From the IMG/VR virus record IMGVR_UViG_3300049479_000025, positions 1 to 24,404 of that record: 24,404 bases of DNA. One strand, given 5' to 3'. The notes under the pieces are model-generated. The model was not told where the DNA came from. It worked only from the letters and a program-made list of their open reading frames with translations, and did not search any database. Origin of the DNA: a virus. Below are positions 8,499 to 15,407 of this stretch, one piece after another (within the stretch, counting starts at the first letter, position 1; every line of letters starts with the position of its first letter). A program made the position numbers and the translations under genes.

Positions 8499-9148
8499 GA
8501 ATTGCTTCCAGAGCTAACTGTTGTCCATGTGTCAGACCCCATACTAATCGGAGTCCATGTATTCGCTTCTGAGGGAGTCAAGTTCCACTCCTCTCCGTAA
8601 ATGTAGGCACTTGCGTTTAATGTACCTACAAGTACAAATGATCCTGTAGCGCCTAGCACTACATTCGCAGTAGCAGCTAGAGTACCCGTTCCCGAGAAGT
8701 CTGCCTCGGCGCTGAACTCCACACCCGCTAGCGCAGTAAGCGTTCCCGTTCCGGTGATCGACCCTGCTACCTCACGGACTCGTAGCGCACTTGCACTCAG
8801 CGCACCAGAACCCGTTATAAAGCCCTCTACTGGCCTCTCTCGGTAAGCACTAGCATCTAGTGTCCCAGAGGCTACAATCGCCCCGTCTACCTCTCTAATC
8901 CGCACTACTGAGGATGTCAGAGTTCCGGTTCCGCTTACCGCACCAGCACCCAGAATAATGCAGGTTGTTTCCGACTCCCAGATAGTGTCATCCAGTGAAA
9001 ACGCTAGGGTGTCAATGTTGCCAAATTGATCTAGTAACTCAAGTGTGAATGGCCCACAAACCCCGTCATCAGTCCAGTTATTGTCAAGACTAAAGGGAAG
9101 GGAATCGAGCGAGCCAAACTGGTCTAGCTGCTCTAGTGTCAGTGCCAT
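8480..9148 (-). CDS. Repeat-built virion protein (20-aa and 10-aa periodic)
   Basis: A 222-aa protein coupled by TAATG to the gene upstream, its last 19 nt overlapping the gp10-like gene. It is built almost wholly of repeats. Residues 3-22 and 34-53 are a duplicated pair (L-D-Q-F-G-x-(L/I)-D-(S/T)-L-x-F-S-L-D), 31 residues apart. Residues 69-188 are six units of exactly 20 residues with a conserved G-(T/A)-L turn (G at 75, 95, 115, 135, 155, 175). Then Trp recurs every 10 residues at 188, 198, 208 and 218. The family is not recognised. Regular beta repeats in a tail operon suggest a fibre shaft, beta-solenoid or adhesin-like decoration. Confidence 0.65.
   Translation of the reverse strand: MALTLEQLDQFGSLDSLPFSLDNNWTDDGVCGPFTLELLDQFGNIDTLAFSLDDTIWESETTCIILGAGAVSGTGTLTSSVVRIREVDGAIVASGTLDASAYRERPVEGFITGSGALSASALRVREVAGSITGTGTLTALAGVEFSAEADFSGTGTLAATANVVLGATGSFVLVGTLNASAYIYGEEWNLTPSEANTWTPISMGSDTWTTVSSGSNSWQQVG
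8495..8587 (-). repeat. Ten-residue Trp repeat at the protein C-terminus
   Basis: Trp residues lie exactly 10 apart (188, 198, 208, 218), in the frame N-T-W-T-P-(I/V), D-T-W-T-T-V, N-S-W-Q-Q-V. The array follows directly on the 20-residue array; 10 is half that period, which suggests one continuous beta architecture. Confidence 0.65.
8585..8944 (-). repeat. Six in-frame 60-bp coding repeats
   Basis: Six units of 60 bp encode six 20-residue repeats (residues 69-188 of the 222-aa protein). Shared features are a G-T-L or G-A-L core and, in units 1, 3 and partly 2, a charged end such as R-E-V. The units differ at many bases, so this is an old, selected array rather than a recent slip. Confidence 0.75.
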
Positions 9149-9534
9149 TAGTCAAGGGTTGCAGTCAGGCTACCCGAAGCAATCTTCAGGACATCACCTG
9201 TTTCAATGGTTTTAGAAGTCGTCAGGGCAGTATGCATAAGCAGGTTGCCAGAGGTGATCGCATCAAACAGACCAATGTGCGTGATCGTTCCCCAGTTGCC
9301 CGTTGCTTGGTCAAACTGCACATCTGCGCTGGAGGTCACGATGCCACCAGAAGCAGTAGTCACGCTCAGAGTCTTGCGAGCATAAGACCCACCAGAGATT
9401 TCAGTAGCAGAACCGGAGTCTCCAGGGTCACCCGTGAACAAGCCAACATAGACCGTCGTGGGGGATGTGTAGCTCACATTTTTAAGGATGTGATCGAGAA
9501 GTTTGTTCTCAAGATAGTTTGATAGTTCAGCCAT
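9148..9534 (-). CDS. Gp80-like phage tail-fibre/appendage protein
   Basis: A 128-aa protein; ATG with GAGG 5 nt upstream. The whole chain matches a widespread small phage family (often named Gp80-like or putative tail-fibre protein): N-Y-L-E-N-K-L-L-D-H at residues 6-15, T-T-V-Y-V-G-L-F-T at 26-34, G-G-S-Y-A-R-K at 48-54, W-G-T-I-T-H-I-G-L-F-D at 81-91 and a final beta strand. Family members are virion proteins with an unclear exact place, usually beside appendage genes. Here it sits between the neck adaptor and the repeat protein, which agrees with a tail or appendage role. Confidence 0.75.
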   Translation of the reverse strand: MAELSNYLENKLLDHILKNVSYTSPTTVYVGLFTGDPGDSGSATEISGGSYARKTLSVTTASGGIVTSSADVQFDQATGNWGTITHIGLFDAITSGNLLMHTALTTSKTIETGDVLKIASGSLTATLD

Positions 9535-9536
9535 GA

Positions 9537-10157
9537 TTACCTCGAAGCGACACGAATTTCTAAGGGAACGCCAGAATACTCGGCATTATCGTCTGCATCT
9601 GACAGTGTGATGATTGCTTTTTCATACATTGAAGACCATACAGGCATACGAGCGTCATTCATTAGATAAGGCTCGGCCTCTAGGAGACTTGCATACAATA
9701 GGGCATCAGGCGCATTTGCCATGAACGCATTGGATTGATTTGAATCACTCAGTGCATCTGGCTTTGCGTAGTAAAGCATCTCAAGTGTGTACGCAGTATC
9801 GGGGTACGGAGCCAGAACCAATTCGTTAGCCCGTAGCGTGTAGAACTGAGATTTGCCAGTTTCGTCTGCACGAGAGTTACGAGAGAACGCAGCAGGCGAC
9901 ATATACGACAAAACCTGCCGAGGAGAACCTTGAATGAACAGGTCTCGCATCTCAATGAAATCGGTGGGGAGTCCGACAGTCCGGTCAGCAGCAGTCGTGC
10001 TTGCGGTTACTGTCTTTAGCATCTGGCGTATGCGGAGCGTCCGGTTAAGACGCAACTCCGCAAGCGAGATGAAATCAGGAATTGCGCTTGTTAGATCGCT
10101 TCTTCCCAGGTAGTTTGCTACGCTGGTCTTCAGGTCGTTGTAGCTTGTCAGTGCCAT
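9537..10157 (-). CDS. Head-tail adaptor protein (SU10-type)
   Basis: A 206-aa protein that starts 83 nt inside the upstream glycosyltransferase gene. The start M-A-L-T-S-Y-N-D-L-K is the usual one of the family, but the ribosome site is weak, so coupling to upstream translation is likely. Features are an N-terminal helix pair (Y-L-G-R-S-D-L, then I-P-D-F-I-S-L-A-E-L-R-L-N-R at 26-39), a beta domain with L-P-T-D-F-I-E-M-R-D-L, and a C-terminal helix with L-L-Y-A-S-L-L-E-A-E-P-Y-L-M-N-D. This is the pattern of the phage SU10 adaptor family, comparable in role to P22 gp4, which binds the portal and forms the platform for the tail hub. The context (capsid upstream, gp10-like hub downstream) supports it. 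Confidence 0.75.
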   Translation of the reverse strand: MALTSYNDLKTSVANYLGRSDLTSAIPDFISLAELRLNRTLRIRQMLKTVTASTTAADRTVGLPTDFIEMRDLFIQGSPRQVLSYMSPAAFSRNSRADETGKSQFYTLRANELVLAPYPDTAYTLEMLYYAKPDALSDSNQSNAFMANAPDALLYASLLEAEPYLMNDARMPVWSSMYEKAIITLSDADDNAEYSGVPLEIRVASR

Positions 10158-10779
10158 CTATATCTGCCCATGAATATGTGTACGAACCCACATGACCAAT
10201 CATGTTGCTCAGCGCATGGTCACAGTAAGTATTAAACCCAGCGTCATAAGCCTGTACACAGAAGTGGACATCCTCGCCCATGATCTTCTTTCCAGGCAGT
10301 TCGTAGAACCAAAACCAAGGCTCGGGTGTCTTCTTGAACACTTCAGCCTTCACTAACATCACACCGCAACCAATCGCAGTTACCTGCTCGATCTCGGTCT
10401 TGTCTTTACTGTCAACCGGAAGCCACTCGTTAGTCTGGGCCTCAAAGTCAATCTTCAGATTCTTAGCAGTCGGTCTGACTGGCTCGCTTCTCGTTGTGGC
10501 GTTCACACCTACAATCGGAAGGTCTAGCCCCATCAAACGCTCAATTGTGTCCTTCGGGAACCTCATGTCTGCATCAATGAACAGAATGTAGTCGCATCCC
10601 TCGTCCAGAGCAGTCTTCACTAGGTTATTGCGCTGGTCGAATATCAGCGTCCCGTTGACTGTATAAATCGCTAGAGTACCGTCCCTGTGCCTTGCGTCAT
10701 ATGCACACATCACCGCAAGGTCAAAGGCCGTACCTATCTCCATCTGGCCCCTACTGGGGATGCAGATGCCTACTTTCAT
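10075..10779 (-). CDS. GT2/GT-A-type glycosyltransferase
   Basis: A 234-aa protein coupled by TAATG to the gene upstream. The N-terminus M-K-V-G-I-C-I-P-S-R-G is a Rossmann-like nucleotide-sugar strand. F-I-D-A-D-M-R-F-P at residues 67-75 holds the D-x-D metal/UDP-sugar motif (D69, D71). The segment with G-C-G-V-M-L-V-K and the M-G-E-D-V-H-F-C stretch fit the acceptor end of small GT-A enzymes found in phage head operons. The C-terminal tail (D-K-L-Q-R-P-E onward, Lys/Arg rich) overlaps the adaptor gene by 83 nt and looks like an extension. It probably moves a sugar to a virion protein, DNA or host surface polymer; which one cannot be seen. Confidence 0.7.
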   Translation of the reverse strand: MKVGICIPSRGQMEIGTAFDLAVMCAYDARHRDGTLAIYTVNGTLIFDQRNNLVKTALDEGCDYILFIDADMRFPKDTIERLMGLDLPIVGVNATTRSEPVRPTAKNLKIDFEAQTNEWLPVDSKDKTEIEQVTAIGCGVMLVKAEVFKKTPEPWFWFYELPGKKIMGEDVHFCVQAYDAGFNTYCDHALSNMIGHVGSYTYSWADIDGTDKLQRPEDQRSKLPGKKRSNKRNS

Positions 10780-11102
10780 TAGACTCTCCCTGGTCGAACT
10801 CTGAAGTGGCGGTTCTCAGGATCGTTGAGGAAAGCCTTCATAGCCTTCTGGTCAACAATGTGGAACCCTCGGCATATCCCTCGCTTGTTCAGTTCTTGGA
10901 ACACCGCAAGAGGAATACTCGCAATCCTTGTCCAACCATCACCCCAACGAGCTTTCTCGTCGGTCTGGTTATACAAGGCTTTGTTCTGTTCGATTAGGGC
11001 AGATGTGTCCTGTTGCGTCTCCACCACGAAGGTGTCTGCATCAGGCATGTGTGCGATTTGCGTCATTCCCGTCAAGGGGTCATGACTCAGTATTTTCTTC
11101 AT
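10779..11102 (-). CDS. Conserved phage protein after the capsid gene
   Basis: A 107-aa protein, ATG with GAGG 4-5 nt upstream. I recognise the C-terminal pattern (A-F-L-N-D-P-E-N-R-H-F-R-V-R-P-G-R-V, residues 90-107) from many phages in which this gene sits between capsid and neck genes; its function is not known to me. The middle contains W-G-D-G-W-T-R-I-A-S-I-P (53-64), which fits a small beta domain. It lies just after the terminator that follows the capsid gene, so it depends on readthrough or on a promoter I cannot see. It could be a head completion or decoration protein, which is inference. Confidence 0.65.
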   Translation of the reverse strand: MKKILSHDPLTGMTQIAHMPDADTFVVETQQDTSALIEQNKALYNQTDEKARWGDGWTRIASIPLAVFQELNKRGICRGFHIVDQKAMKAFLNDPENRHFRVRPGRV

Positions 11103-11110
11103 ACAACCTC

Positions 11111-11143
11111 AAGAAAAAAGTGGGGGCAGTTGCCCACCCCCAC
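11111..11143 (-). terminator. Rho-independent terminator after the capsid gene
   Basis: Read on the minus strand, GTGGGGG (from 11143) pairs perfectly with CCCCCAC (to 11120) around a 10-nt loop, followed at once by TTTTTTCTT. It starts 15 nt after the stop codon of the major capsid gene. The following gene's ribosome site begins directly after the U tract, so part of the transcription must pass it. Confidence 0.85.
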
Positions 11144-11157
11144 TCTACCACAACTAC

Positions 11158-12108
11158 TTAGGATGCAACAAGGTCAGCAACCAGACCATGAGCAGCTTCG
11201 TTACGGACTTCGAGGGTCAACTCAGCGATGATCTGAGTCTTCTCGGAGTCACCCGTACGGGCAAGCTCGTTCGTCTGGAAGGGACGCAGGTAAGCGAGAG
11301 CAGCGTACTCAGGATCAAGCACGAATGCGTCACGGCTACGCATAAAGCGATCAGGAACGATCTGGAGAACACCGAAATCGCTCTGATACAGGTCAGCGCC
11401 AGCCAGAATGGTGATCTCACCACCGGTGTTGCTGTTGTAACGGTGCTGCGACAGGCCGGTGAAGCCAGAGACAACCTGCTTGAGTGCGGGAGGCACAACC
11501 AGCAGGGAAGGCGTACCGCCCTCGGTGAAGACCTTCTGCACAACATCCTTGAGCATGGACTCTTGGAAGGTGCGGGTCGTAGCAGAGTCAGAACGAACAT
11601 CCGAGCCATCACCCGTGGGGTTCGTACCAGCAGACTGCTTGTTCACATTGGTGGTGATCCAAGACAGGAGCGAGCCGAGCTTGCGAGTGCCGGTCGAACC
11701 AGCGTCTTTAGCCTGGTTCGTGGTAACGATTGCCTCGATGTCACGCTTCAGTTCAGCAGAAGCCTTGGCAAGCTGATAAGCCTTCTCAGACTTGCGGCCT
11801 GCTTTGTCAACAGACTCAAGGGTTCCAGAAATCTGAATGGTCTTCTGGACGATCTGAGTGTAGTTGCCAATGCGAACCGTGGGGGTCAGCGTAGCAGCAG
11901 TCGCATCTGCACCTTCAGCAGCGTAGTTAACCGTGGTAGCAGCAGCGAGAGAATCTTTCTGCCACTCGTGGTTGACTGCGGTTGCCTTGGTCTTGCCGAT
12001 GGACGACATGATGGGCGTGTCTTGGGGAGAGATGTCATAGATGACATCAGCGAGGTCTTCACGAAGACCCTTGGCAGCGTTAGCGCCGAATGTACCGAAT
12101 GTAGGCAT
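11158..12108 (-). CDS. Major capsid protein, SU10/DUF5309 type
   Basis: A 316-aa protein; ATG with a strong AAGGAAG site 5 nt upstream, the strongest-looking site in the head block. The N-terminus (G-L-R-E-D-L-A-D-V-I-Y-D-I-S-P-Q-D-T-P, about 14-32), H-E-W-Q-K-D-S-L (47-54) and the V-Q-K-T-I-Q-I-S-G-T strand are hallmarks of the DUF5309/SU10-like HK97-fold capsid family. The C-terminal part with F-G-V-L-Q-I-V-P-D-R-F-M and the P-domain-like ending also fit. It follows the scaffold gene and precedes a strong terminator, an arrangement that would favour high expression. An HK97 fold is known for the family, not derived here. Confidence 0.88.
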   Translation of the reverse strand: MPTFGTFGANAAKGLREDLADVIYDISPQDTPIMSSIGKTKATAVNHEWQKDSLAAATTVNYAAEGADATAATLTPTVRIGNYTQIVQKTIQISGTLESVDKAGRKSEKAYQLAKASAELKRDIEAIVTTNQAKDAGSTGTRKLGSLLSWITTNVNKQSAGTNPTGDGSDVRSDSATTRTFQESMLKDVVQKVFTEGGTPSLLVVPPALKQVVSGFTGLSQHRYNSNTGGEITILAGADLYQSDFGVLQIVPDRFMRSRDAFVLDPEYAALAYLRPFQTNELARTGDSEKTQIIAELTLEVRNEAAHGLVADLVAS

Positions 12109-12124
12109 TTTTACTTCCTTTCAA

Positions 12125-13063
12125 TTAGAGAAATGATTCAAAGAGTCGGGCAGCGTCTTTAACCTTGCCCGTTTTCCTTACTTGTTGCTTAAGTTTCTTC
12201 GACTGCTCGGTTTGACGAGTCTCTGGTGTCGAAGTACCAGGTTTCAGCATCCGAGGGGCTTGAGTCACTTTCTTGGTAGCGTCAATCTTGCCCTTCATCA
12301 GCTTGTCGTACTGTGCCGCCTTGTAAAGCGCAGTCACCGCCCGAGAATCGTAGACCTGACTGAGTTCTTGATCTGAGAACCCGACAGACTTTGCATATTC
12401 ACGAATCTCTTTCTTGATGATCTCGCCCTTTACTTCATCCTGCCATTCGGGGATTGCCTCTCGCAGCTTTGCGGCCTCGGTAGCCAGATGCGCTTTAAGA
12501 CGCTCTGCCTGCTCTGACTGCTGCTGCTGGGCCAACCTTGCCCGTTCTTGCTGGACTGCGGCTAACTGTTTCTGTCTCTCAGTCTGCTCGGCAACCGCTA
12601 CGGCATAGCCAATGGGATCGGTTTCCTTTAACTGAGATAGGTCAGGCTCCGGTTGCTGGAGCATTTGCTCAATGATGGAAAGGCGTTGAGCGTATTGGTC
12701 ACGGAGTCTTGCGGCCTCCTCAATCTTGGCCTGCTGCGCCTCTACTGCCTTGCGCTGCTCCGCTACCTCTTGAGTCTTTTTCGTGTAATCAGATGTACGA
12801 GAATAACCCTTGATAAGCTCATCTAAAGGAACCTCGACTTCCTCCTTGCCTACCTTGACACGATAGGTGGGGGTCGTTTCCTCTGGCTCGTCATAGTCAT
12901 CTTCGTGGAGGTCTTCCTGCACCTCCTCATGCTCGATTGCTTCGTCAATAATCTCAGAAGGCTCTGGTTGGGCTTGCGCCTCCTCGCCGTCCATCATACC
13001 GAGAAACTGTCCAGCAGCGTCTGACACGCTTAATGCACTCCCTTGCGGGTTGGTGTTTTCCAT
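12125..13063 (-). CDS. Capsid scaffolding protein
   Basis: A 312-aa protein; ATG with AGGAG 6 nt upstream. It is very charged and helical: an acidic N-terminus (about 25-65), a short beta unit with Y-R-V-K-V-G-K-E-E-V-E-V-P-L-D-E-L-I-K-G-Y (67-87), a long Gln/Ala/Glu/Arg coiled coil (about 95-210) and a basic C-terminal tail (K-K-L-K-Q-Q-V-R-K, about 289-297). No cysteine is seen. The position between portal and capsid and this architecture are those of podovirus scaffolds, whose basic C-terminus binds the coat protein. No protease motif is seen. Confidence 0.8.
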   Translation of the reverse strand: MENTNPQGSALSVSDAAGQFLGMMDGEEAQAQPEPSEIIDEAIEHEEVQEDLHEDDYDEPEETTPTYRVKVGKEEVEVPLDELIKGYSRTSDYTKKTQEVAEQRKAVEAQQAKIEEAARLRDQYAQRLSIIEQMLQQPEPDLSQLKETDPIGYAVAVAEQTERQKQLAAVQQERARLAQQQQSEQAERLKAHLATEAAKLREAIPEWQDEVKGEIIKKEIREYAKSVGFSDQELSQVYDSRAVTALYKAAQYDKLMKGKIDATKKVTQAPRMLKPGTSTPETRQTEQSKKLKQQVRKTGKVKDAARLFESFL

Positions 13064-13075
13064 CTAAGACTCCTG

Positions 13076-13315
13076 TTAAAAAATCTTGAAGCGTTTCTTC
13101 TCTATCGCTCGTTTGTCTGCAATAGATTGGATTGACGCAATGAACTCCTCGATAGCCCTGTGCTTGATTAGCGCCCTCTCTCGAAGGTCTACATCAGTCT
13201 CAGAACTATTCAATATGGTGGAAATATACCCCTGTTGTTGTTTTTCTACAACAGAGGTAAAAAACTCGTCATTCAAGAGCGTTGAGGCACGCTCGGGCCA
13301 ATTATCAATATTCAC
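13076..13315 (-). CDS. Small protein between portal and scaffold
   Basis: A 79-aa protein starting at GTG, overlapping the portal stop by 11 nt; the ribosome site is weak, so it is probably coupled to the portal gene. The sequence starts N-I-D-N-W-P-E-R-A and is mainly helical and charged, with a Lys/Arg-rich end (D-K-R-A-I-E-K-K-R-F-K-I-F). Similar short helical proteins sit at this place in podovirus head operons, function unknown to me. It is visibly richer in A+T than its neighbours. Confidence 0.6.
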   Translation of the reverse strand: MNIDNWPERASTLLNDEFFTSVVEKQQQGYISTILNSSETDVDLRERALIKHRAIEEFIASIQSIADKRAIEKKRFKIF

Positions 13316-15407
13316 CAGGGATTTCGATGTTTCCGGTTATCTCTGAGCCAACCTTTGCCGCTTTGAGTTGGGCCTCTGCTTGGAACTCCGCAGTCTTGAG
13401 TTGCAGGCTTGCGGCTGCTTTCTCTCTTGCCAACTGAATCTCAGCCATTGCCTTCTCACGAGCCAGTTGAATCTCTGCCTGCGCTTTTGCTTGGTCGATC
13501 TGAATGTCTGACTGGGCTTTGGCCTGTGCCGCTTGCAGTTGCATCTGCATCTGCTGCTGCAACATCATCATCTGGGGATCGGGCTGCCCCTGCGTCTGAG
13601 CCATCGCCTGCTCTGCTTCGGGAGGGATTTCACGGAAGAACTCAGTGGAATCCTTAAATCCAGCGCTTTCGATGAATCTGCCAAGCGTGGCTCGATATTG
13701 TGCGATTCCAACCAAAGCCTGACCAATGCCGCCCTGTCCAAGTAGCTGCTCCTGTTTCTGTAGCACCATTGCAAGCATAGCCATTTGTTCCTGGCGATTA
13801 CCAGTCCCCAGACCAACATTCACAGTAACATCATATGAACTGTCCCACTCACGGGGGTCGATGGAGACATACTTGCCACGGAGCCGGACGACTCTCGGCT
13901 TGTCTTGGTATTTACAGAGAAGGTGCAGAATCTTCTTGAACATGTCCCGCACACCGCCCTCAGCGAACATCCGAGCCATTAGCTCAACCTTGCTTGCAGC
14001 AGCGTTTTGCATTGCCGCTACCGCAGTCGCAGTCGTGTTCTGAAGGATGTTGGGGTCTAGCCCTTGTGAGGCCATGCTGACCCCTGTCCGCTTCTCCTGA
14101 ATCTGATCGAGATACTGGAGCATCGGGAACGACTGAGCCGCTACAGGAGGGATAGAAAGCTGCCCAATAGCCGCTGGATTCTTCACCCTTACCACACCAC
14201 CCACTGCTTGCGTCAGGAGGTCGTCAAGGTTCACTTGGCCCTCTACTGCCGTCACACGAGGTGTGTTGGTCAGGTACAGGTTGTCGAGAATCTGGCGGGT
14301 GATCGTAGACTTAATAAGCTGCAAGTCCATCGTCCGGTCAGCCAGAGAGTGTCCAAAGAACTTGTGAGGCATCGGGATCGGGCAGACAGAGGCAAACGGC
14401 ACATAGTCGATCTCTTCGTCCTCCAATACTTCCATGCCTGCGTAGACAATCCTGCGGAGTTCAGCAATCCCGTCCTTGTCCTCGTCGATGCGGATATAGC
14501 ACTCGTACACCTCAATCTCTTGCATCGAGTGGTCAAGGCTCTGACGGTCTAGCGGTTGCTCGCCCTGCGTATATCGAGCCACCTTCTCAGGCGTGAACTC
14601 CAAATCTTCGTAAGTAGCGAGGTCGTTAACCACATCCTCTGGGTAGCCCATCGCCACAAGGTCGGAACGAGTCACGAGCTTGCGGTGAGCGCAGAACGGA
14701 GTAGAGCCAATGTCTCGTGCCTTCTTGGAGATAATGAACTCCTCTGGCGGCACATTCTCAATAACGACTCGGCCTTTACGGTCGATCTTCTTGATCTTCA
14801 CATTGTAGACAAATACAGGCTGCATGACCGGCTCTGGTAGTTGTCCAGTTTGCTGCGCCATCATCATCTGCTCGGGAGTCGGTGGGACTGGTTGCTCGCC
14901 TACCTGAATCTCCTCTTGCTCTACGACCTCGTACTGCTCGTCGGACAGAAGAATGGTTAGTTCTTCTTGCGTCAGGTTCTCGTAGGACTCGGTGTTGACC
15001 TCTTCTTTCTCGTCCCAGTAAACCTTGAGGATGCCGTTCTTCTGAAGCAGCGCATCCTTGAACCAAGTGTGCATGATCGTCACACCAGGGTTATCCCTGT
15101 AGAACACCCAGTTACAGTATTCAGTCGCCTGCTTTGCCTTTTCCTCGTCGCCTGGGCCAGAAGGCTCAAAGCGCACCGCCTCATCTGACTGCGTGAAGAC
15201 TCTCAGGATGGCAGGCAAAGCCCCGTCAATGGCCTCTGCGACCTCTCCAGTGACGATAGTGGAGCGACCTTCAACCTCGTTGCCAAATCCTTCTCGGTTG
15301 TAATACTGGATTGCCTTGCGACGAGCTTCTGTTGTTTCCGTCTCGATGTAGCCCAGAGCGTCATGTATCTCTGAGTCCAGAATGGCTTTGATTTCGTTTT
15401 CAGTCAT
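13305..15407 (-). CDS. Portal protein, P22 gp1-like
   Basis: A 700-aa protein. I take the ATG that overlaps the terminase stop (TAATG) as start; a TTG four codons earlier is less likely. Features of P22-type portals are the N-terminal helices with R-K-A-I-Q-Y-Y-N-R-E-G-F-G-N-E, then E-G-R-S-T-I-V-T-G-E-V-A, and the core segment with P-M-P-H-K-F-F-G-H-S-L-A-D-R-T-M-D-L-Q, followed by the N-T-P-R-V strand. The length suits the P22 group (about 700 aa). The C-terminal region holds six 11-residue repeats (622-687), the place where P22 portal forms its helical barrel. Twelve copies are expected to form the DNA channel bound by TerL and the adaptor. Confidence 0.88.
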   Translation of the reverse strand: MTENEIKAILDSEIHDALGYIETETTEARRKAIQYYNREGFGNEVEGRSTIVTGEVAEAIDGALPAILRVFTQSDEAVRFEPSGPGDEEKAKQATEYCNWVFYRDNPGVTIMHTWFKDALLQKNGILKVYWDEKEEVNTESYENLTQEELTILLSDEQYEVVEQEEIQVGEQPVPPTPEQMMMAQQTGQLPEPVMQPVFVYNVKIKKIDRKGRVVIENVPPEEFIISKKARDIGSTPFCAHRKLVTRSDLVAMGYPEDVVNDLATYEDLEFTPEKVARYTQGEQPLDRQSLDHSMQEIEVYECYIRIDEDKDGIAELRRIVYAGMEVLEDEEIDYVPFASVCPIPMPHKFFGHSLADRTMDLQLIKSTITRQILDNLYLTNTPRVTAVEGQVNLDDLLTQAVGGVVRVKNPAAIGQLSIPPVAAQSFPMLQYLDQIQEKRTGVSMASQGLDPNILQNTTATAVAAMQNAAASKVELMARMFAEGGVRDMFKKILHLLCKYQDKPRVVRLRGKYVSIDPREWDSSYDVTVNVGLGTGNRQEQMAMLAMVLQKQEQLLGQGGIGQALVGIAQYRATLGRFIESAGFKDSTEFFREIPPEAEQAMAQTQGQPDPQMMMLQQQMQMQLQAAQAKAQSDIQIDQAKAQAEIQLAREKAMAEIQLAREKAAASLQLKTAEFQAEAQLKAAKVGSEITGNIEIPGEY
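13347..13544 (-). repeat. Six 33-bp repeats coding the portal barrel helix
   Basis: Six 11-residue units (portal residues 622-687) share Gln at position 4 of each unit: M-Q-L-Q, S-D-I-Q, A-E-I-Q, A-E-I-Q, A-S-L-Q, A-E-A-Q. The two middle units are identical except for their last residue and their DNA is close too, so they look like a fairly recent duplication. An 11-residue period is three helix turns and favours a long regular helix. Confidence 0.75.

Noticed and set aside
11188-12162. A 324-codon open frame on the plus strand across the whole capsid gene
   Set aside because: It is exactly antisense to a confidently identified capsid gene, has Ser/Arg/Leu-rich low-quality protein and no ribosome site; it is a product of codon bias in the true gene.
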